Origin: Burkholderiaceae bacterium
GTDB taxonomy: Bacteria; Pseudomonadota; Gammaproteobacteria; Burkholderiales; Burkholderiaceae_C
Reading direction: 5' to 3'
Assembly: GCA_024235895.1 (NCBI GenBank)
Contig: JACKLM010000002.1
Coordinates: 558,001-622,000, forward strand
DNA: 64,000 nucleotides
How positions within the stretch are numbered: the stretch's first letter is position 1; each line of letters begins with the position of its first letter. The position numbers and the translations under genes were made by a program. The notes below the pieces were generated by a model, which was given only the letters and a program-made list of their open reading frames with translations, did not search any database and was not told the DNA's origin. Positions 31,651 to 40,787 of this stretch are shown in pieces.

Positions 31651-32631
31651 ATGAGTGCGCGCGAGACCGCGAGTGGCCAACCGTTGCCGATGGTGGTGCT
31701 GATCCCGACGCATGGTCGGCCGACGCTGCTGGAGCGGACGGTCGACTCGGTGCTGGCCTGCGCTCCGCCCGCCGACCGCACCGTGCGCCTGATCGTGGTG
31801 GAGAACGGCGGTCGCCTCGGCGCCGAGGCCTTGCTGGCGGGCAAAGCGGGTACCTGGCTGCGGCCTGAGTACCGCTACCATGAGCGGCCGAACAAGAGCG
31901 AGGCACTCAATTCGGTGCTCGGCGAGCTCGGCGACTGCCTGATCGTGTTCTTCGACGACGACATCCGTGTCGTGCCGGACATCCTGGTTCACTATGCACA
32001 GGCCGCCGGCAGCGACCACGCAGGCATATTCTTCGGCGGCGGCGTGAAGATCGACTACGAAGTGCCTCCACCGGAGTGGCTGGTCAAGTATCTGCCGACC
32101 TCCGCCAAGGGCTGGCACCCGCCGCCAGACCCGGCGGCGGGCATTACGCCGCGCATGGCCTTCCTGGGTTTCAATTGGGCCGCATTCTCTTCCGACCTGC
32201 TCGACGTCGGCGGCTTCGACAACCGGTTCGGGCCAGGCGGCTTGACCGGCGGAACAGGGCAGGAGCGTGGCATGCAGATCGCGTTGCGCGAGGCTGGCGT
32301 GCGCTCACGCTACGTGCACGACGCCGTGGTCTGGCACTACGTACCGCAGTCGCGCTGCAACCCCAAGTGGGCCTTAGGCCGCTCGTACCGGCATGGCATC
32401 ACGCTGGGACACGAGCTGGCGGTAGCGCCGGGCCAAGCGGTCTTCGCTGGCGTGCCGAGGGATTTGCTGGCCCAGGCTATGCAGCTCGGCGGCCGGGTCC
32501 TGCGAGCCTGGTTGCGGGGCGGCCCGGAGGCGCGCTTTGCGCGAACGTCTGAGCTGGTGGAGGTGCTGGGCCGGATCCGCGGCCTACGCGAGCGTGGGCA
32601 GCACGGCTTGGCTGGCATCGAAAGCACATGA
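31651..32631 (+). CDS. family-2 glycosyltransferase (tandem copy 2)
   Basis: This 326-residue paralogue of the preceding gene shows the same landmarks: VVLIPTHGRPTLLERTVDSV, VFFDDDIRVVP, LGFNWAAFSSDL, GGTGQERGMQI and HYVPQSRCNP. The pair probably adds two sugars of similar type, or one copy has a changed specificity. It starts at ATG 31651 and overlaps the next gene by four bases (ATGA). Confidence 0.88.
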   Translation: MSARETASGQPLPMVVLIPTHGRPTLLERTVDSVLACAPPADRTVRLIVVENGGRLGAEALLAGKAGTWLRPEYRYHERPNKSEALNSVLGELGDCLIVFFDDDIRVVPDILVHYAQAAGSDHAGIFFGGGVKIDYEVPPPEWLVKYLPTSAKGWHPPPDPAAGITPRMAFLGFNWAAFSSDLLDVGGFDNRFGPGGLTGGTGQERGMQIALREAGVRSRYVHDAVVWHYVPQSRCNPKWALGRSYRHGITLGHELAVAPGQAVFAGVPRDLLAQAMQLGGRVLRAWLRGGPEARFARTSELVEVLGRIRGLRERGQHGLAGIEST

Positions 32632-33773
32632 AGATCCTCTACGCCAGTGAGCGCCCGCCCTACCCCTTCTTCCTCGGCGGCGCGGCGCGCTCTGCACATT
32701 ATTTGATGGCCATCCTGGCGCGCGGCTTCGGCGCGCAGGTGCTGGCGGTCGGCTCGCGGGACTTCGCCGGCACGGCCTGGGCGGCGCCGGCGCCGCAGGA
32801 CCACGTGGCGCTGGACGTCTCGGCGGTAGAGGAGCGTGACGGCGTGACGACGGCCATCTGCGGCTATCCGGTGCGCGTGCTGCCGGGCTTTGCGCAGGCG
32901 CTGCCGCAGGTGATCGCCGGCTTCGCGCCCGACGTGGTGTGGGCGCAGCTCGACGGCATCGAGGGGGTCACGCGCGCGGCGCGCCAGGCGGGGCGCCGCG
33001 TGGTGGTCTACCTGCGCGACGCCGAGGACCCGCCTGCGCTGCTGCGCACGCTGGCCGCGCAGGGCTGCGGCTTCGTGTGCAACAGCAGCTTCATGGCGGG
33101 GCGGGTGCAGAGCCTGACGGGCAAGGCTGCGGGCGTGATCTACCCGTCGCTGGAGGCCGACTTCGGCGTGAAGGGGGATCCGCAGGGCTTCCTCACCATG
33201 ATCAACCCGCACCGGGTCAAGGGGCTGGACACGTTCCTGGACGTGGCGCGGCGCATGCCGCACGAGCGCTTCCTACTGGTGGAGTCGTGGACACTCGCCC
33301 CGCCGGCGCTGGCCGATCTGCAGGCGCGCCTGGCCGCGTTGCCCAACGTCACGTTCTGGCGCCGCGTGCCCGACGCTGGCCAGATCTACCGCCGCACTCG
33401 GCTGATGCTGGTGCCGTCGGTGTGGGAGGAGGCCTTCGGCCGGGTCGCGATCGAGGCCCAGTCCTGCGGCATCCCGGTGATCGCCAGCCGCCGCGGCGGG
33501 CTGCAGGAGTCCGTCGGCGACGGCGGCCTGTGCATCGCCGAGCACCTGGACCCCGACGCCTGGGTGCGCGCCATCGCGGGCATCACCGGCAACGCCGCCC
33601 GTTACGACGATCTCGCCGCGAAGGCGCGCGCCCACGCCGACCGGGATGACTTCAAGCCACAGGAGGCGGCCCGGCGCTTCCTGGCCTTCTGCAGCGAGCC
33701 CGCCCACTTCCGCCGGCCGCTGGGCCTGACCTTGCGCGCCGGGCTGGGCCGCCTGCTGGGCCGGGCCGCCTGA
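32628..33773 (+). CDS. family-4 glycosyltransferase
   Basis: The 381-residue GT-B fold protein starts MKILYASERPPYPFFLGG and has the GT4 acceptor/donor site NPHRVKGLDTFLDV and the E-x7-E-type motif WEEAFGRVAIEAQSCGIPVIAS. It would act at the cytoplasmic face of the inner membrane on lipid-linked intermediates. It is coupled to the preceding GT2 gene by overlap. Confidence 0.88.
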   Translation: MKILYASERPPYPFFLGGAARSAHYLMAILARGFGAQVLAVGSRDFAGTAWAAPAPQDHVALDVSAVEERDGVTTAICGYPVRVLPGFAQALPQVIAGFAPDVVWAQLDGIEGVTRAARQAGRRVVVYLRDAEDPPALLRTLAAQGCGFVCNSSFMAGRVQSLTGKAAGVIYPSLEADFGVKGDPQGFLTMINPHRVKGLDTFLDVARRMPHERFLLVESWTLAPPALADLQARLAALPNVTFWRRVPDAGQIYRRTRLMLVPSVWEEAFGRVAIEAQSCGIPVIASRRGGLQESVGDGGLCIAEHLDPDAWVRAIAGITGNAARYDDLAAKARAHADRDDFKPQEAARRFLAFCSEPAHFRRPLGLTLRAGLGRLLGRAA

Positions 33774-33786
33774 GACACCACGCGCC

Positions 33787-35772
33787 ATGCACTTAGTCCA
33801 TCCGCATTCCCTGCACCGCAAGAGAGCCGCCACGGCCGCCGCGGCCCTTGTCTGCGGCGCGCTGCTGGCCGGCTGCGGGCAGCCGCAGCCGGTCGAGCTG
33901 ACCCTGTTCGTGCCGGTGGAGGCGCCGGCACCACTGGCTGGCCACGCCGGCATGACGCACGGGGCGGCGTGGGGCGACTTCGACGGCGACGGCCGACCGG
34001 ATGTCTACCTGACCAATCACCTGGCCCAGGCCATGCTGCTGCGCAACGAAGGCGGCTGGCGCTTTGCGGACGTCACGGCGCAGTGGCTAGCGCCCGCGGA
34101 CCTGGGCGGCGACAAGCACGGCGCCGCCTGGGCCGACTTCGACAACGACGGCCGGCCCGACCTGGTGCAGCTGACCGGCGCCAAGCGCGGCATCGGCGCC
34201 GAGGGCAAGCGCCTGTTCCGCAACGACGGCAGCCGGCTGACCGACGTCGCCGAGCCCATGGGCGTCTTCAACCCGCAGGCCCGCACCCGCATGCCGCTGT
34301 GGCTGGACCTGGACAACGATGGCCGGCTGGACCTGCTGCACGGTGCCGAGGCGCGCTTCGACAACCGAACGCCTCCCTTAGCGTTCCGCCAAGGCGCGGC
34401 CGGCTTCGAGCCACTGGAGAGCCTGCTGGCCTTCAGAAGCCGCAGCGTGCCGTTCTGCATCGTCACCGAGCTGACGGGCGACCAGCGGCCCGAGCTGGTG
34501 TGCCGCCTGATGGGCCAGGGCACGGCGGTGCAGGTGTTCGACCTGTCGGGCGCGCCGGCCAAGGTGATGGCCGCGCTGCCGCAGACGGGCTTCGAGGACA
34601 TCGCGGCGGCGGACTTCGACAACGACGGGCACCTGGACCTGTTCATGGCGCGCAAGAACGCGTCGGGCGCCGTCGCGCTGGCGCAGCCGGCGCCGGGCAA
34701 GGTCGTCGCCAACACCTCCATCGGCAAGGGCGACGTCGACGAGCTGGTCGGCCTGCGCTTCCGGGCGACCGGGCCAGTGCAGGTGCAGGTGGCCAGTGGC
34801 AACCCGGCCTACCCGGTCAGGCCGGGCCAGGTGCGGCTGGGTGCCGCTGGCAGTCACCCGGAGGCGCTGAGTTTCACGGCCGACCCGGCCATCGGCGCCG
34901 CGGCGGCGCCGGCGCCCGGCGGCGCCGCCGGCGTGCACGTCAGCTTTGCGGCGCCGGACGAGTGGACGGTGCACGTCACCGCCTCGAGCGAGGCGATCGC
35001 CGCCGGCAAGCCGGCGCGGCAGGACGTGCAGGTCGCAGTAACGGCGGCCGGCGCGATCAGCGACCTGGAGCCGATCGGAGAGCCCGTGGACGAGGCCGCA
35101 CCCTTCCGCCTGTTCATGAACCGTAGCGGCGAGCTGGTCGAGGAGAGCGACGGCCGCGGCGTCAACGCCCGCGTGGTGGCCGGCATGAACGTGGTTGCCG
35201 CCGACTTCGACAACGACATGGACGTGGACCTGTTCGTGCTGGCCTCGGGCGACATCGGTCAGCAGGAAAACCTGCTTCTGCTCAACGACGCTAAGGGGCA
35301 CTTCACGGTGGTCAAGGCCGCGGGCGGCGCGGCCGGCAGCATGGCGGGCGTGGGCGACTCGGCGACCACGGCGGACGTCGACGGCGACGGCTTGCTGGAC
35401 CTGCTGCTGGCAAACGGCGGCAGCATGGGGCGCAGCCTGGGGCTGCCGTCGGACGGCGGGGGCTATCAGCTGTTTCGCAATGTGGCCAACCACGGCAACC
35501 GCTGGCTGATGATCGACCTGGAGGGCACGCGGTCCAACCGCGACGGCATCGGGGCCGTGGTCAAGGTCACGGCCGGGGGCGTATCGCAGATGCGCTTGCA
35601 GGACGGGGGCGTGCATCATCGCGGGCAGAACCACGCGCGGCTGCACTTCGGCCTGGGCACGCACGCCCGGGCCGAGACCATCACCGTGCACTGGCCCAGC
35701 GGGGCCGTGCAAGAGCTGCAGGGCGTGACGACGAACCAGGTGCTGCGCGTGCGCGAGCCAGCGGCCCCGTAG
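33787..35772 (+). CDS. FG-GAP/VCBS-repeat lipoprotein with ASPIC/UnbV C-terminus
   Basis: The 661-residue protein has a lipobox (LLAGCGQP) and at least six Ca-binding-type repeats with the core DFDxDGxxDL (DFDGDGRPDVYL, DFDNDGRPDLVQ, DLDNDGRLDLLH, DFDNDGHLDLFM, DFDNDMDVDLFV, DVDGDGLLDLLL), which form a beta-propeller. The C-terminal 90 residues are an ASPIC/UnbV domain (NRWLMIDLEGT, HFGLGTHARAETITVHWPSG). Such proteins are extracellular. Next to polysaccharide genes this one may bind or present the polymer; no activity can be inferred. Confidence 0.87.
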   Translation: MHLVHPHSLHRKRAATAAAALVCGALLAGCGQPQPVELTLFVPVEAPAPLAGHAGMTHGAAWGDFDGDGRPDVYLTNHLAQAMLLRNEGGWRFADVTAQWLAPADLGGDKHGAAWADFDNDGRPDLVQLTGAKRGIGAEGKRLFRNDGSRLTDVAEPMGVFNPQARTRMPLWLDLDNDGRLDLLHGAEARFDNRTPPLAFRQGAAGFEPLESLLAFRSRSVPFCIVTELTGDQRPELVCRLMGQGTAVQVFDLSGAPAKVMAALPQTGFEDIAAADFDNDGHLDLFMARKNASGAVALAQPAPGKVVANTSIGKGDVDELVGLRFRATGPVQVQVASGNPAYPVRPGQVRLGAAGSHPEALSFTADPAIGAAAAPAPGGAAGVHVSFAAPDEWTVHVTASSEAIAAGKPARQDVQVAVTAAGAISDLEPIGEPVDEAAPFRLFMNRSGELVEESDGRGVNARVVAGMNVVAADFDNDMDVDLFVLASGDIGQQENLLLLNDAKGHFTVVKAAGGAAGSMAGVGDSATTADVDGDGLLDLLLANGGSMGRSLGLPSDGGGYQLFRNVANHGNRWLMIDLEGTRSNRDGIGAVVKVTAGGVSQMRLQDGGVHHRGQNHARLHFGLGTHARAETITVHWPSGAVQELQGVTTNQVLRVREPAAP

Positions 35773-35793
35773 AAGACTTCAGGACACCGACCG

Positions 35794-36786
35794 ATGCTCT
35801 GGTGGCGCAACAGGAAGACCGGCTCGGCGCCGCCGCAGCGCGACGACAGACCCAGCCACGAACGTGCGATGGCCTGGGCCAGGGCCCACACCGTGCCGGG
35901 CCGGGGCGTCATCGTGCACACCAGGCAGCCGGTGCCCTACGCCGAGGTCACGGGCTACTACATCCCCACGCTCTACCAGTGGGGCCAGACCGAGCTGGCG
36001 CGCCAGTACACGCGCTGGCTGCTGTCGATCCAGCTGCCCGGCGGCGCCTTCCCGGCGCCGGACGGCGTGCCCTACACCTTCGACACCGCGCAGATCATGC
36101 GCGGCCTGTGCGCGGCGCTGAACGACGTCGACGGCGCCGAGGTCAGCCTGCGCAAGGCCTGCGACTGGATGCTGACGCAGGTGGACCCGGCTAGCGGGCA
36201 GCTCAAGACCCCGTCGACCGAGCTCTGGACCGACATTGCCAGCGACCTGATCCACACCTACGCCCTGCCGCCGCTCGCCGAGGCCGGCCGGTTGCTGGGC
36301 GTGAAGGAATACGAGGACGCCGCGCGCGTCGTGCTGGCCTATTACAAGCAGCAGCCGGGGCTGGTGCCCTTCAACCGTCTGTCGCACTTCCACGCCTACG
36401 CGATGGAGGCGCTGACGGAGATGGGCGAGCTGGACCTCGCGCGCCAGGGCATGGCCGACGTGGCGCGCGTGCAGCGCGCCGACGGCAGCATCCCGGCCTA
36501 CCCGGACGTGGAGTGGGTGTGCTCCACGGGCATGGCGCAGTACGCCATCGTCTGGTACGCGCTGGGCGACAAGGGGCGGGCCGACCGCGCGATCGCCTAC
36601 CTGGAGAAGATCCAGAACCCGTCCGGCGGCTTCTTCGGCAGCTATGGCAAGGGCGCCAAGTACATCGCCGGCGGGGAGATCAGCTGGGGCGTCAAGTACT
36701 TCCTGGACGCGTGGCGACTCAAGCTGATGTCCGAGGGGAAGTGGACGCAGCCCGTCGGCAACTTGTCGGAGCCCGCGCGTGTCTGA
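35794..36786 (+). CDS. alpha/alpha-toroid (prenyltransferase/squalene-oxidase repeat) protein, copy 1
   Basis: The 330-residue cytoplasmic-looking protein shows repeated helical pairs with the QLPxGAFP and NPSGGFFGS type of turn, as in terpenoid-cyclase/prenyltransferase toroids and polysaccharide lyases of the alpha/alpha fold. There is no signal peptide. A second family member lies in the other half of the locus (50842-52077; shared SIQLPxGAFP, FxTxQIMxG). The paired presence suggests a role on a polysaccharide or lipid-linked substrate. The start of wecB overlaps its end by eight bases. Confidence 0.8.
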   Translation: MLWWRNRKTGSAPPQRDDRPSHERAMAWARAHTVPGRGVIVHTRQPVPYAEVTGYYIPTLYQWGQTELARQYTRWLLSIQLPGGAFPAPDGVPYTFDTAQIMRGLCAALNDVDGAEVSLRKACDWMLTQVDPASGQLKTPSTELWTDIASDLIHTYALPPLAEAGRLLGVKEYEDAARVVLAYYKQQPGLVPFNRLSHFHAYAMEALTEMGELDLARQGMADVARVQRADGSIPAYPDVEWVCSTGMAQYAIVWYALGDKGRADRAIAYLEKIQNPSGGFFGSYGKGAKYIAGGEISWGVKYFLDAWRLKLMSEGKWTQPVGNLSEPARV

Positions 36787-37933
36787 CCTGTCACTCCAGC
36801 CGGTGCGACCGCTGAAGGTGCTGACCGTCTTCGGCACCCGGCCGGAGGCGATCAAGATGGCGCCGCTGATCGCGGAACTGCAGCGCCACCCCGGCCGCAT
36901 AGCCAACCGCAACTGCCTGACCGGCCAGCACAAGGACATGGTCGCGCCGCTGATCGACCTGTTCGGCATCCGCGTCGACCACGACCTGGACCTGATGCGG
37001 CCCAACCAGACGCTGGAACACATCACCGTGACGGTGCTGCAGGAGGTGGGCAGGATCCTGCGCAGCGAGCCCTTCGACCTGCTGCTGGTGCAGGGCGACA
37101 CCACGACGTCGATGGCGGCGGCGCTGGCGGCCTTCTACGCCGGCGTCAGGATCGGCCACGTGGAGGCCGGGCTGCGCACCTTCGACAAGGCCAACCCCTA
37201 CCCGGAGGAGAGCAACCGCAAGATCATCGACGCGGTGGCGGACGTCTTCTTCGCGCACACGGACATGGCGAAGCAGCACCTGCTGAACGAAGGCATCGCC
37301 GACGGCGCCATCGAGGTGACAGGAAACACCGTGATTGACGCGCTGCTGGACGTGGCCGCGCGTCCTTACACCTTCGACGGCACGCCGCTGGCCGCGCTGC
37401 CATTCGACACGCGCAAGATCGTGCTGGTCACCGCGCACCGGCGCGAGAGCTTCGGCGGGCCGTTCGAGAGCCTGTGCACCGGGCTGCGCGACCTGGCGCG
37501 CAAGTACGCCGACGACATCGTGCTGGTCTACCCGGTGCACCGCAACCCGAACGTGCGCGAGGTGGTGGGCCGCATCCTGGCCGACACGCCCAACGTGGTG
37601 CTGACCGACCCGCTGGACTACATGCCGCTGGTGCACCTGATGAAGCGCTGCCACCTGGTGCTGACCGACTCCGGCGGCCTGCAGGAGGAAGCCCCCAGCC
37701 TGGGCAAGCCGGTGCTGGTCATGCGCAAGACCACCGAGCGGCAGGAGGGCGTGGCCGCCGGCACCGTGAAGCTGGTGGGCACCGACGCCGCCGACATCGT
37801 GCGCGAGGCGTCTCGCTTGCTGGACGACCCGGCCGCCTACGCGGCGATGGCGCAACGCGCCAACCCCTACGGCGACGGCAGCGCCAGCCGGCGCACGGTG
37901 GCGCGCATCCTGGACATGGCCCCTGCGCCGTGA
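36779..37933 (+). CDS. wecB: UDP-N-acetylglucosamine 2-epimerase (non-hydrolysing)
   Basis: WecB converts UDP-GlcNAc to UDP-ManNAc in the cytoplasm, a precursor for ManNAc or ManNAcA residues. The 384-residue protein has FGTRPEAIKMAPL (18-30), VQGDTTT, GHVEAGLRT, PYPEESNRKIID, TAHRRESFG and DSGGLQEEAP, all hallmarks of the family. The start is GTG at 36779, overlapping the toroid gene. No UDP-ManNAc dehydrogenase (WecC) is seen in the window, so the product either stays neutral or is oxidised by an enzyme encoded elsewhere. Confidence 0.95.
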   Translation: MSDLSLQPVRPLKVLTVFGTRPEAIKMAPLIAELQRHPGRIANRNCLTGQHKDMVAPLIDLFGIRVDHDLDLMRPNQTLEHITVTVLQEVGRILRSEPFDLLLVQGDTTTSMAAALAAFYAGVRIGHVEAGLRTFDKANPYPEESNRKIIDAVADVFFAHTDMAKQHLLNEGIADGAIEVTGNTVIDALLDVAARPYTFDGTPLAALPFDTRKIVLVTAHRRESFGGPFESLCTGLRDLARKYADDIVLVYPVHRNPNVREVVGRILADTPNVVLTDPLDYMPLVHLMKRCHLVLTDSGGLQEEAPSLGKPVLVMRKTTERQEGVAAGTVKLVGTDAADIVREASRLLDDPAAYAAMAQRANPYGDGSASRRTVARILDMAPAP

Positions 37934-38910
37934 ACGCGGAGACGCCGCTCGTCAGCATCGTGCTGCCCACCTACAAGCGGGCGCGCGTGCTGCCGCACGC
38001 CATCCGCAGCGTGCTGGCGCAGACCTACGGCCACTGGGAGCTGATCGTCGTCGACGACAACTCGCCCGACGACACGGCGCAGGTGGTGGCCGGCTTCAGC
38101 GACCCGCGCATCCGCTACGTCAAGAACGACCCCAACCTGAAGCTGCCGCGGGCGCTGAACCGGGGCTTCTCGCTCGCGCGCGGCGAGTACCTGACCTGGA
38201 CGTCGGACGACAACCTGTTCGGCGAGACGGCGATCGCGAAGATGGTCGCGCGGCTGGGCCAGGGCGACTGCGACCTGGTCTACGCCGACTACTGGCTCTT
38301 CAGCCGTGACGACGACGCCGGCCGGCCGCTGGACGCGCAGCTGGACCGGCTGCCCGACACCGTGCAGCTGGACAAGGGCAACCACATGGGTGCCTGCTTC
38401 CTCTACACGCGCCGGCTGTACGAGGCGGTGGGCGACTACGACCCGGAGCTCTTCCTGGTGGAGGACTACGACTTCTTCATCCGCGCCGCCAAGCGGTTCC
38501 GCTTCGCGCACATCGCCGAGCCGCTGTACCACTTCCGGCGCGACGACGATACGCTGTACCTGTCGCGCTACGCCGACGTGAAGGCCTCGGACGTGCTGGT
38601 GCGCTACAAGAACGGGCTGCTGGACGAGCGCGGCGTGCTGGACACGCTGGTGGATCTGCTGCTGCGCAACCCGGACGGGCTGGCCCACCCGCTGCTGCGC
38701 GCGCTGCACGGCCTGGCCGACGGCCGGTCGTGGCGCCTGGCGCAGTGGCAGCGCCGCTGGGCAGAGAGCCACCTGCGGCGCCGCCTGGCGCCGGCGGTGC
38801 ACGGCATCCTGCAGGGCTACCGCACGCAGGCCAGCAGCTTCGGCGCCGCGCGCGATGCACTGCGCGAGCAGGTGTCGCGTCTGGGAGAACTGACCTATGC
38901 ACGCCCCTGA
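37930..38910 (+). CDS. family-2 glycosyltransferase
   Basis: The 326-residue GT-A enzyme has VSIVLPTYKRARVLPHAIRSV, LIVVDDNSPDDT and the DxD-like WTSDDNLFG, then EDYDFFIRAAKRF. It starts at GTG 37930, overlapping the wecB stop (GTGA); longer frames upstream are shadows of wecB. The last 90 residues are a basic helical tail. Confidence 0.88.
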   Translation: MNAETPLVSIVLPTYKRARVLPHAIRSVLAQTYGHWELIVVDDNSPDDTAQVVAGFSDPRIRYVKNDPNLKLPRALNRGFSLARGEYLTWTSDDNLFGETAIAKMVARLGQGDCDLVYADYWLFSRDDDAGRPLDAQLDRLPDTVQLDKGNHMGACFLYTRRLYEAVGDYDPELFLVEDYDFFIRAAKRFRFAHIAEPLYHFRRDDDTLYLSRYADVKASDVLVRYKNGLLDERGVLDTLVDLLLRNPDGLAHPLLRALHGLADGRSWRLAQWQRRWAESHLRRRLAPAVHGILQGYRTQASSFGAARDALREQVSRLGELTYARP

Positions 38911-38931
38911 TCGCGCCACCGGAGGCCGGCC

Positions 38932-39855
38932 GTGCTGAGCACGATCAGCGACGCGCTGCGCGGCCCGGCGCAGGCGCGCGCGGCCCACCGCCAGGCGCTG
39001 AAGCTGGGCCCCGGCATCGGGCCGGGCGTGCGGCAGCTGCAGGCGCTGTGCCCGCCGCCCGCGGATCCGGACGACGACGCGCCAATCATTCTTCTCTCGG
39101 CTGGCTGGCGCTCCGGCTCGACGATGCTGCAACGGCTGCTGATGTCCGACCCCGGCGTGCTGATCTGGGGCGAGCCCTACGACGAGTGCGGGCTGGTGCA
39201 GGCGCTGGCGGGCTGCGCCAAGGCCTTCCGGCCCGGTTGGCCGCCGTCCGACTACTTCTACGACGGCCGGCCGGCCAGCCAGCTGACCGGCGAGTGGATC
39301 GCCAACCTGTTCCCGGCGCTGGAGGATTGGCGGCGCGGGCAGCGCGCGCTGTTCGATGCGATGTTCGCCGAGCCGGCGCGGCGCGCCGGGGCGCGGCGCT
39401 GGGGCATCAAGGAGGTGCGGCTGACGTCGGCGCACGCGCTCTACCTGCGCTGGCTGTATCCGAACGCGAAGTTCCTGCTGCTGTACCGGCATCCGCTGGA
39501 GGCCTATCGCTCCTACTGCAGTTTCGGCCGCAGCTGGTACGACCTGTTTCCGGAGCGGCCGATGTTCACGCCGCGCGCCTTCGGCGCGCACTGGCGGCAG
39601 CTGATGCAGGGTTATCTGGACGACGCCGAGGCGTTGGGTGCGATGCTGGTCAAGTACGAGGACATGGCGGCGGGCGCCGTGCCGTTGCAGCGTATCGACG
39701 CCCATCTGGGCATCGCCACCGACCATGCGGTGATGGCACGCAAGGTACGCGGCACGCCGAAGGCCGGCGAGAAGGGGCAGGTGAACGCGCTGGAGCGCTG
39801 GCTGCTGCGGCGTGCCGTGGGCCCGACGGCCGAGCGGCTGGGATACGCCTGGTGA
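38932..39855 (+). CDS. sulfotransferase (second of three)
   Basis: The 307-residue protein shows the PAPS loop LLSAGWRSGSTMLQRLL (54-70) and the 3'-phosphate segment LLLYRHPLEAYRSYCSF. It therefore probably sulfates a sugar of the exported chain. The GTG at 38932 has a strong GGAGG at 38921-38925 with six-base spacing, which decides the start. It is only distantly like the other two sulfotransferases, so the three may have different positions of attack. Confidence 0.85.
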   Translation: MLSTISDALRGPAQARAAHRQALKLGPGIGPGVRQLQALCPPPADPDDDAPIILLSAGWRSGSTMLQRLLMSDPGVLIWGEPYDECGLVQALAGCAKAFRPGWPPSDYFYDGRPASQLTGEWIANLFPALEDWRRGQRALFDAMFAEPARRAGARRWGIKEVRLTSAHALYLRWLYPNAKFLLLYRHPLEAYRSYCSFGRSWYDLFPERPMFTPRAFGAHWRQLMQGYLDDAEALGAMLVKYEDMAAGAVPLQRIDAHLGIATDHAVMARKVRGTPKAGEKGQVNALERWLLRRAVGPTAERLGYAW

Positions 39856-40784
39856 GCATGGACGACACTGCCATGGATGCCAGCATCGTCGTGTGCACCT
39901 ACAACCGCGCCGAGTCGCTGCGCGACACGCTGCGCGCGTTGCAGGCGCTGCAGGCCGATCCCGGCCGGCGCTGGGAGGTGATCGTCGTCGACAACAACTC
40001 CAAGGACCACACGAAGGCGGTCGTCGAGGAGGTGCAGCGCGGGTGGCCGCTGCTGCGTTACGCGTTCGAGGGCGCGCAGGGCCTGTCGCACGCGCGCAAC
40101 CACGGCATCGGGTGTGCGCGTGGCGCGGTGATCCTGTTCACCGACGACGACGTGCTGCCCGAGCCCGACTGGCTGGAGACCACCCTGGCCGGGCTGGCGC
40201 GCTACGGCGCCGACGCCTGCGGCGGCTTCATCGCGCCGATCTGGGAAAGCCCGCCGCCGGCGTGGCTGACCGAGCGCTTCTACGGTTTCCTGGCCGTGCG
40301 CACCGACCGCACCGACGACCACCCCGTCACCGCCGACACGCCCCCGCCCTTCGGCGCCAACATGGCCTTCCGGCGCGAGGTGTTCGACCGCGTGGGCCTG
40401 TTCGACACCAGCCGCGGGCGCAAGGGCGCGGTGCTGGCCAGCGGCGAGGACGGCGAGATGTTCGAGCGCATCCTGGCCGCGGGGATGAAGGTGGTGTTCC
40501 TGGGCGGCTCGCGCGTGCACCACAAGGTGGAGAGCTTTCGCACCACCAAGCGCTACTTCCGCCGCTGGCGCTTCCAGACCAGCCGCAACATCGCCCAGAG
40601 CCGTGGCATGGCGGGCGGGCGGCGCCTCTTCAACGTGCCGCTGTACGTCTACCCGCAGCTGCTGCGCGCCATCGGCCGCATGGTGTGGAGCCACCTGACG
40701 CTGCCGGCCGACGAGGCCTTCAACCGCGAGATCGTCGTCTTCCACTTCCTGGGCCTGATGCAGGGCCTGTACCGCTCGCGCTGA
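39852..40784 (+). CDS. family-2 glycosyltransferase
   Basis: The 310-residue GT-A enzyme has ASIVVCTYNRAESLRDTLRAL, VIVVDNNSKDHT and the DxD region LFTDDDVLPEPDWLE, followed by GEDGEMFERILAAG. I start it at GTG 39852 (overlapping the sulfotransferase stop); the ATG at 39858 is equally good. A much longer open frame upstream is the shadow of two genes. Confidence 0.88.
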   Translation: MSMDDTAMDASIVVCTYNRAESLRDTLRALQALQADPGRRWEVIVVDNNSKDHTKAVVEEVQRGWPLLRYAFEGAQGLSHARNHGIGCARGAVILFTDDDVLPEPDWLETTLAGLARYGADACGGFIAPIWESPPPAWLTERFYGFLAVRTDRTDDHPVTADTPPPFGANMAFRREVFDRVGLFDTSRGRKGAVLASGEDGEMFERILAAGMKVVFLGGSRVHHKVESFRTTKRYFRRWRFQTSRNIAQSRGMAGGRRLFNVPLYVYPQLLRAIGRMVWSHLTLPADEAFNREIVVFHFLGLMQGLYRSR

Positions 40785-40787
40785 CCC

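Noticed and set aside
38730..40784. Single 684-codon gene
   Set aside because: Only the part from 39852 encodes a glycosyltransferase; the rest is a shadow of the preceding glycosyltransferase and the second sulfotransferase.
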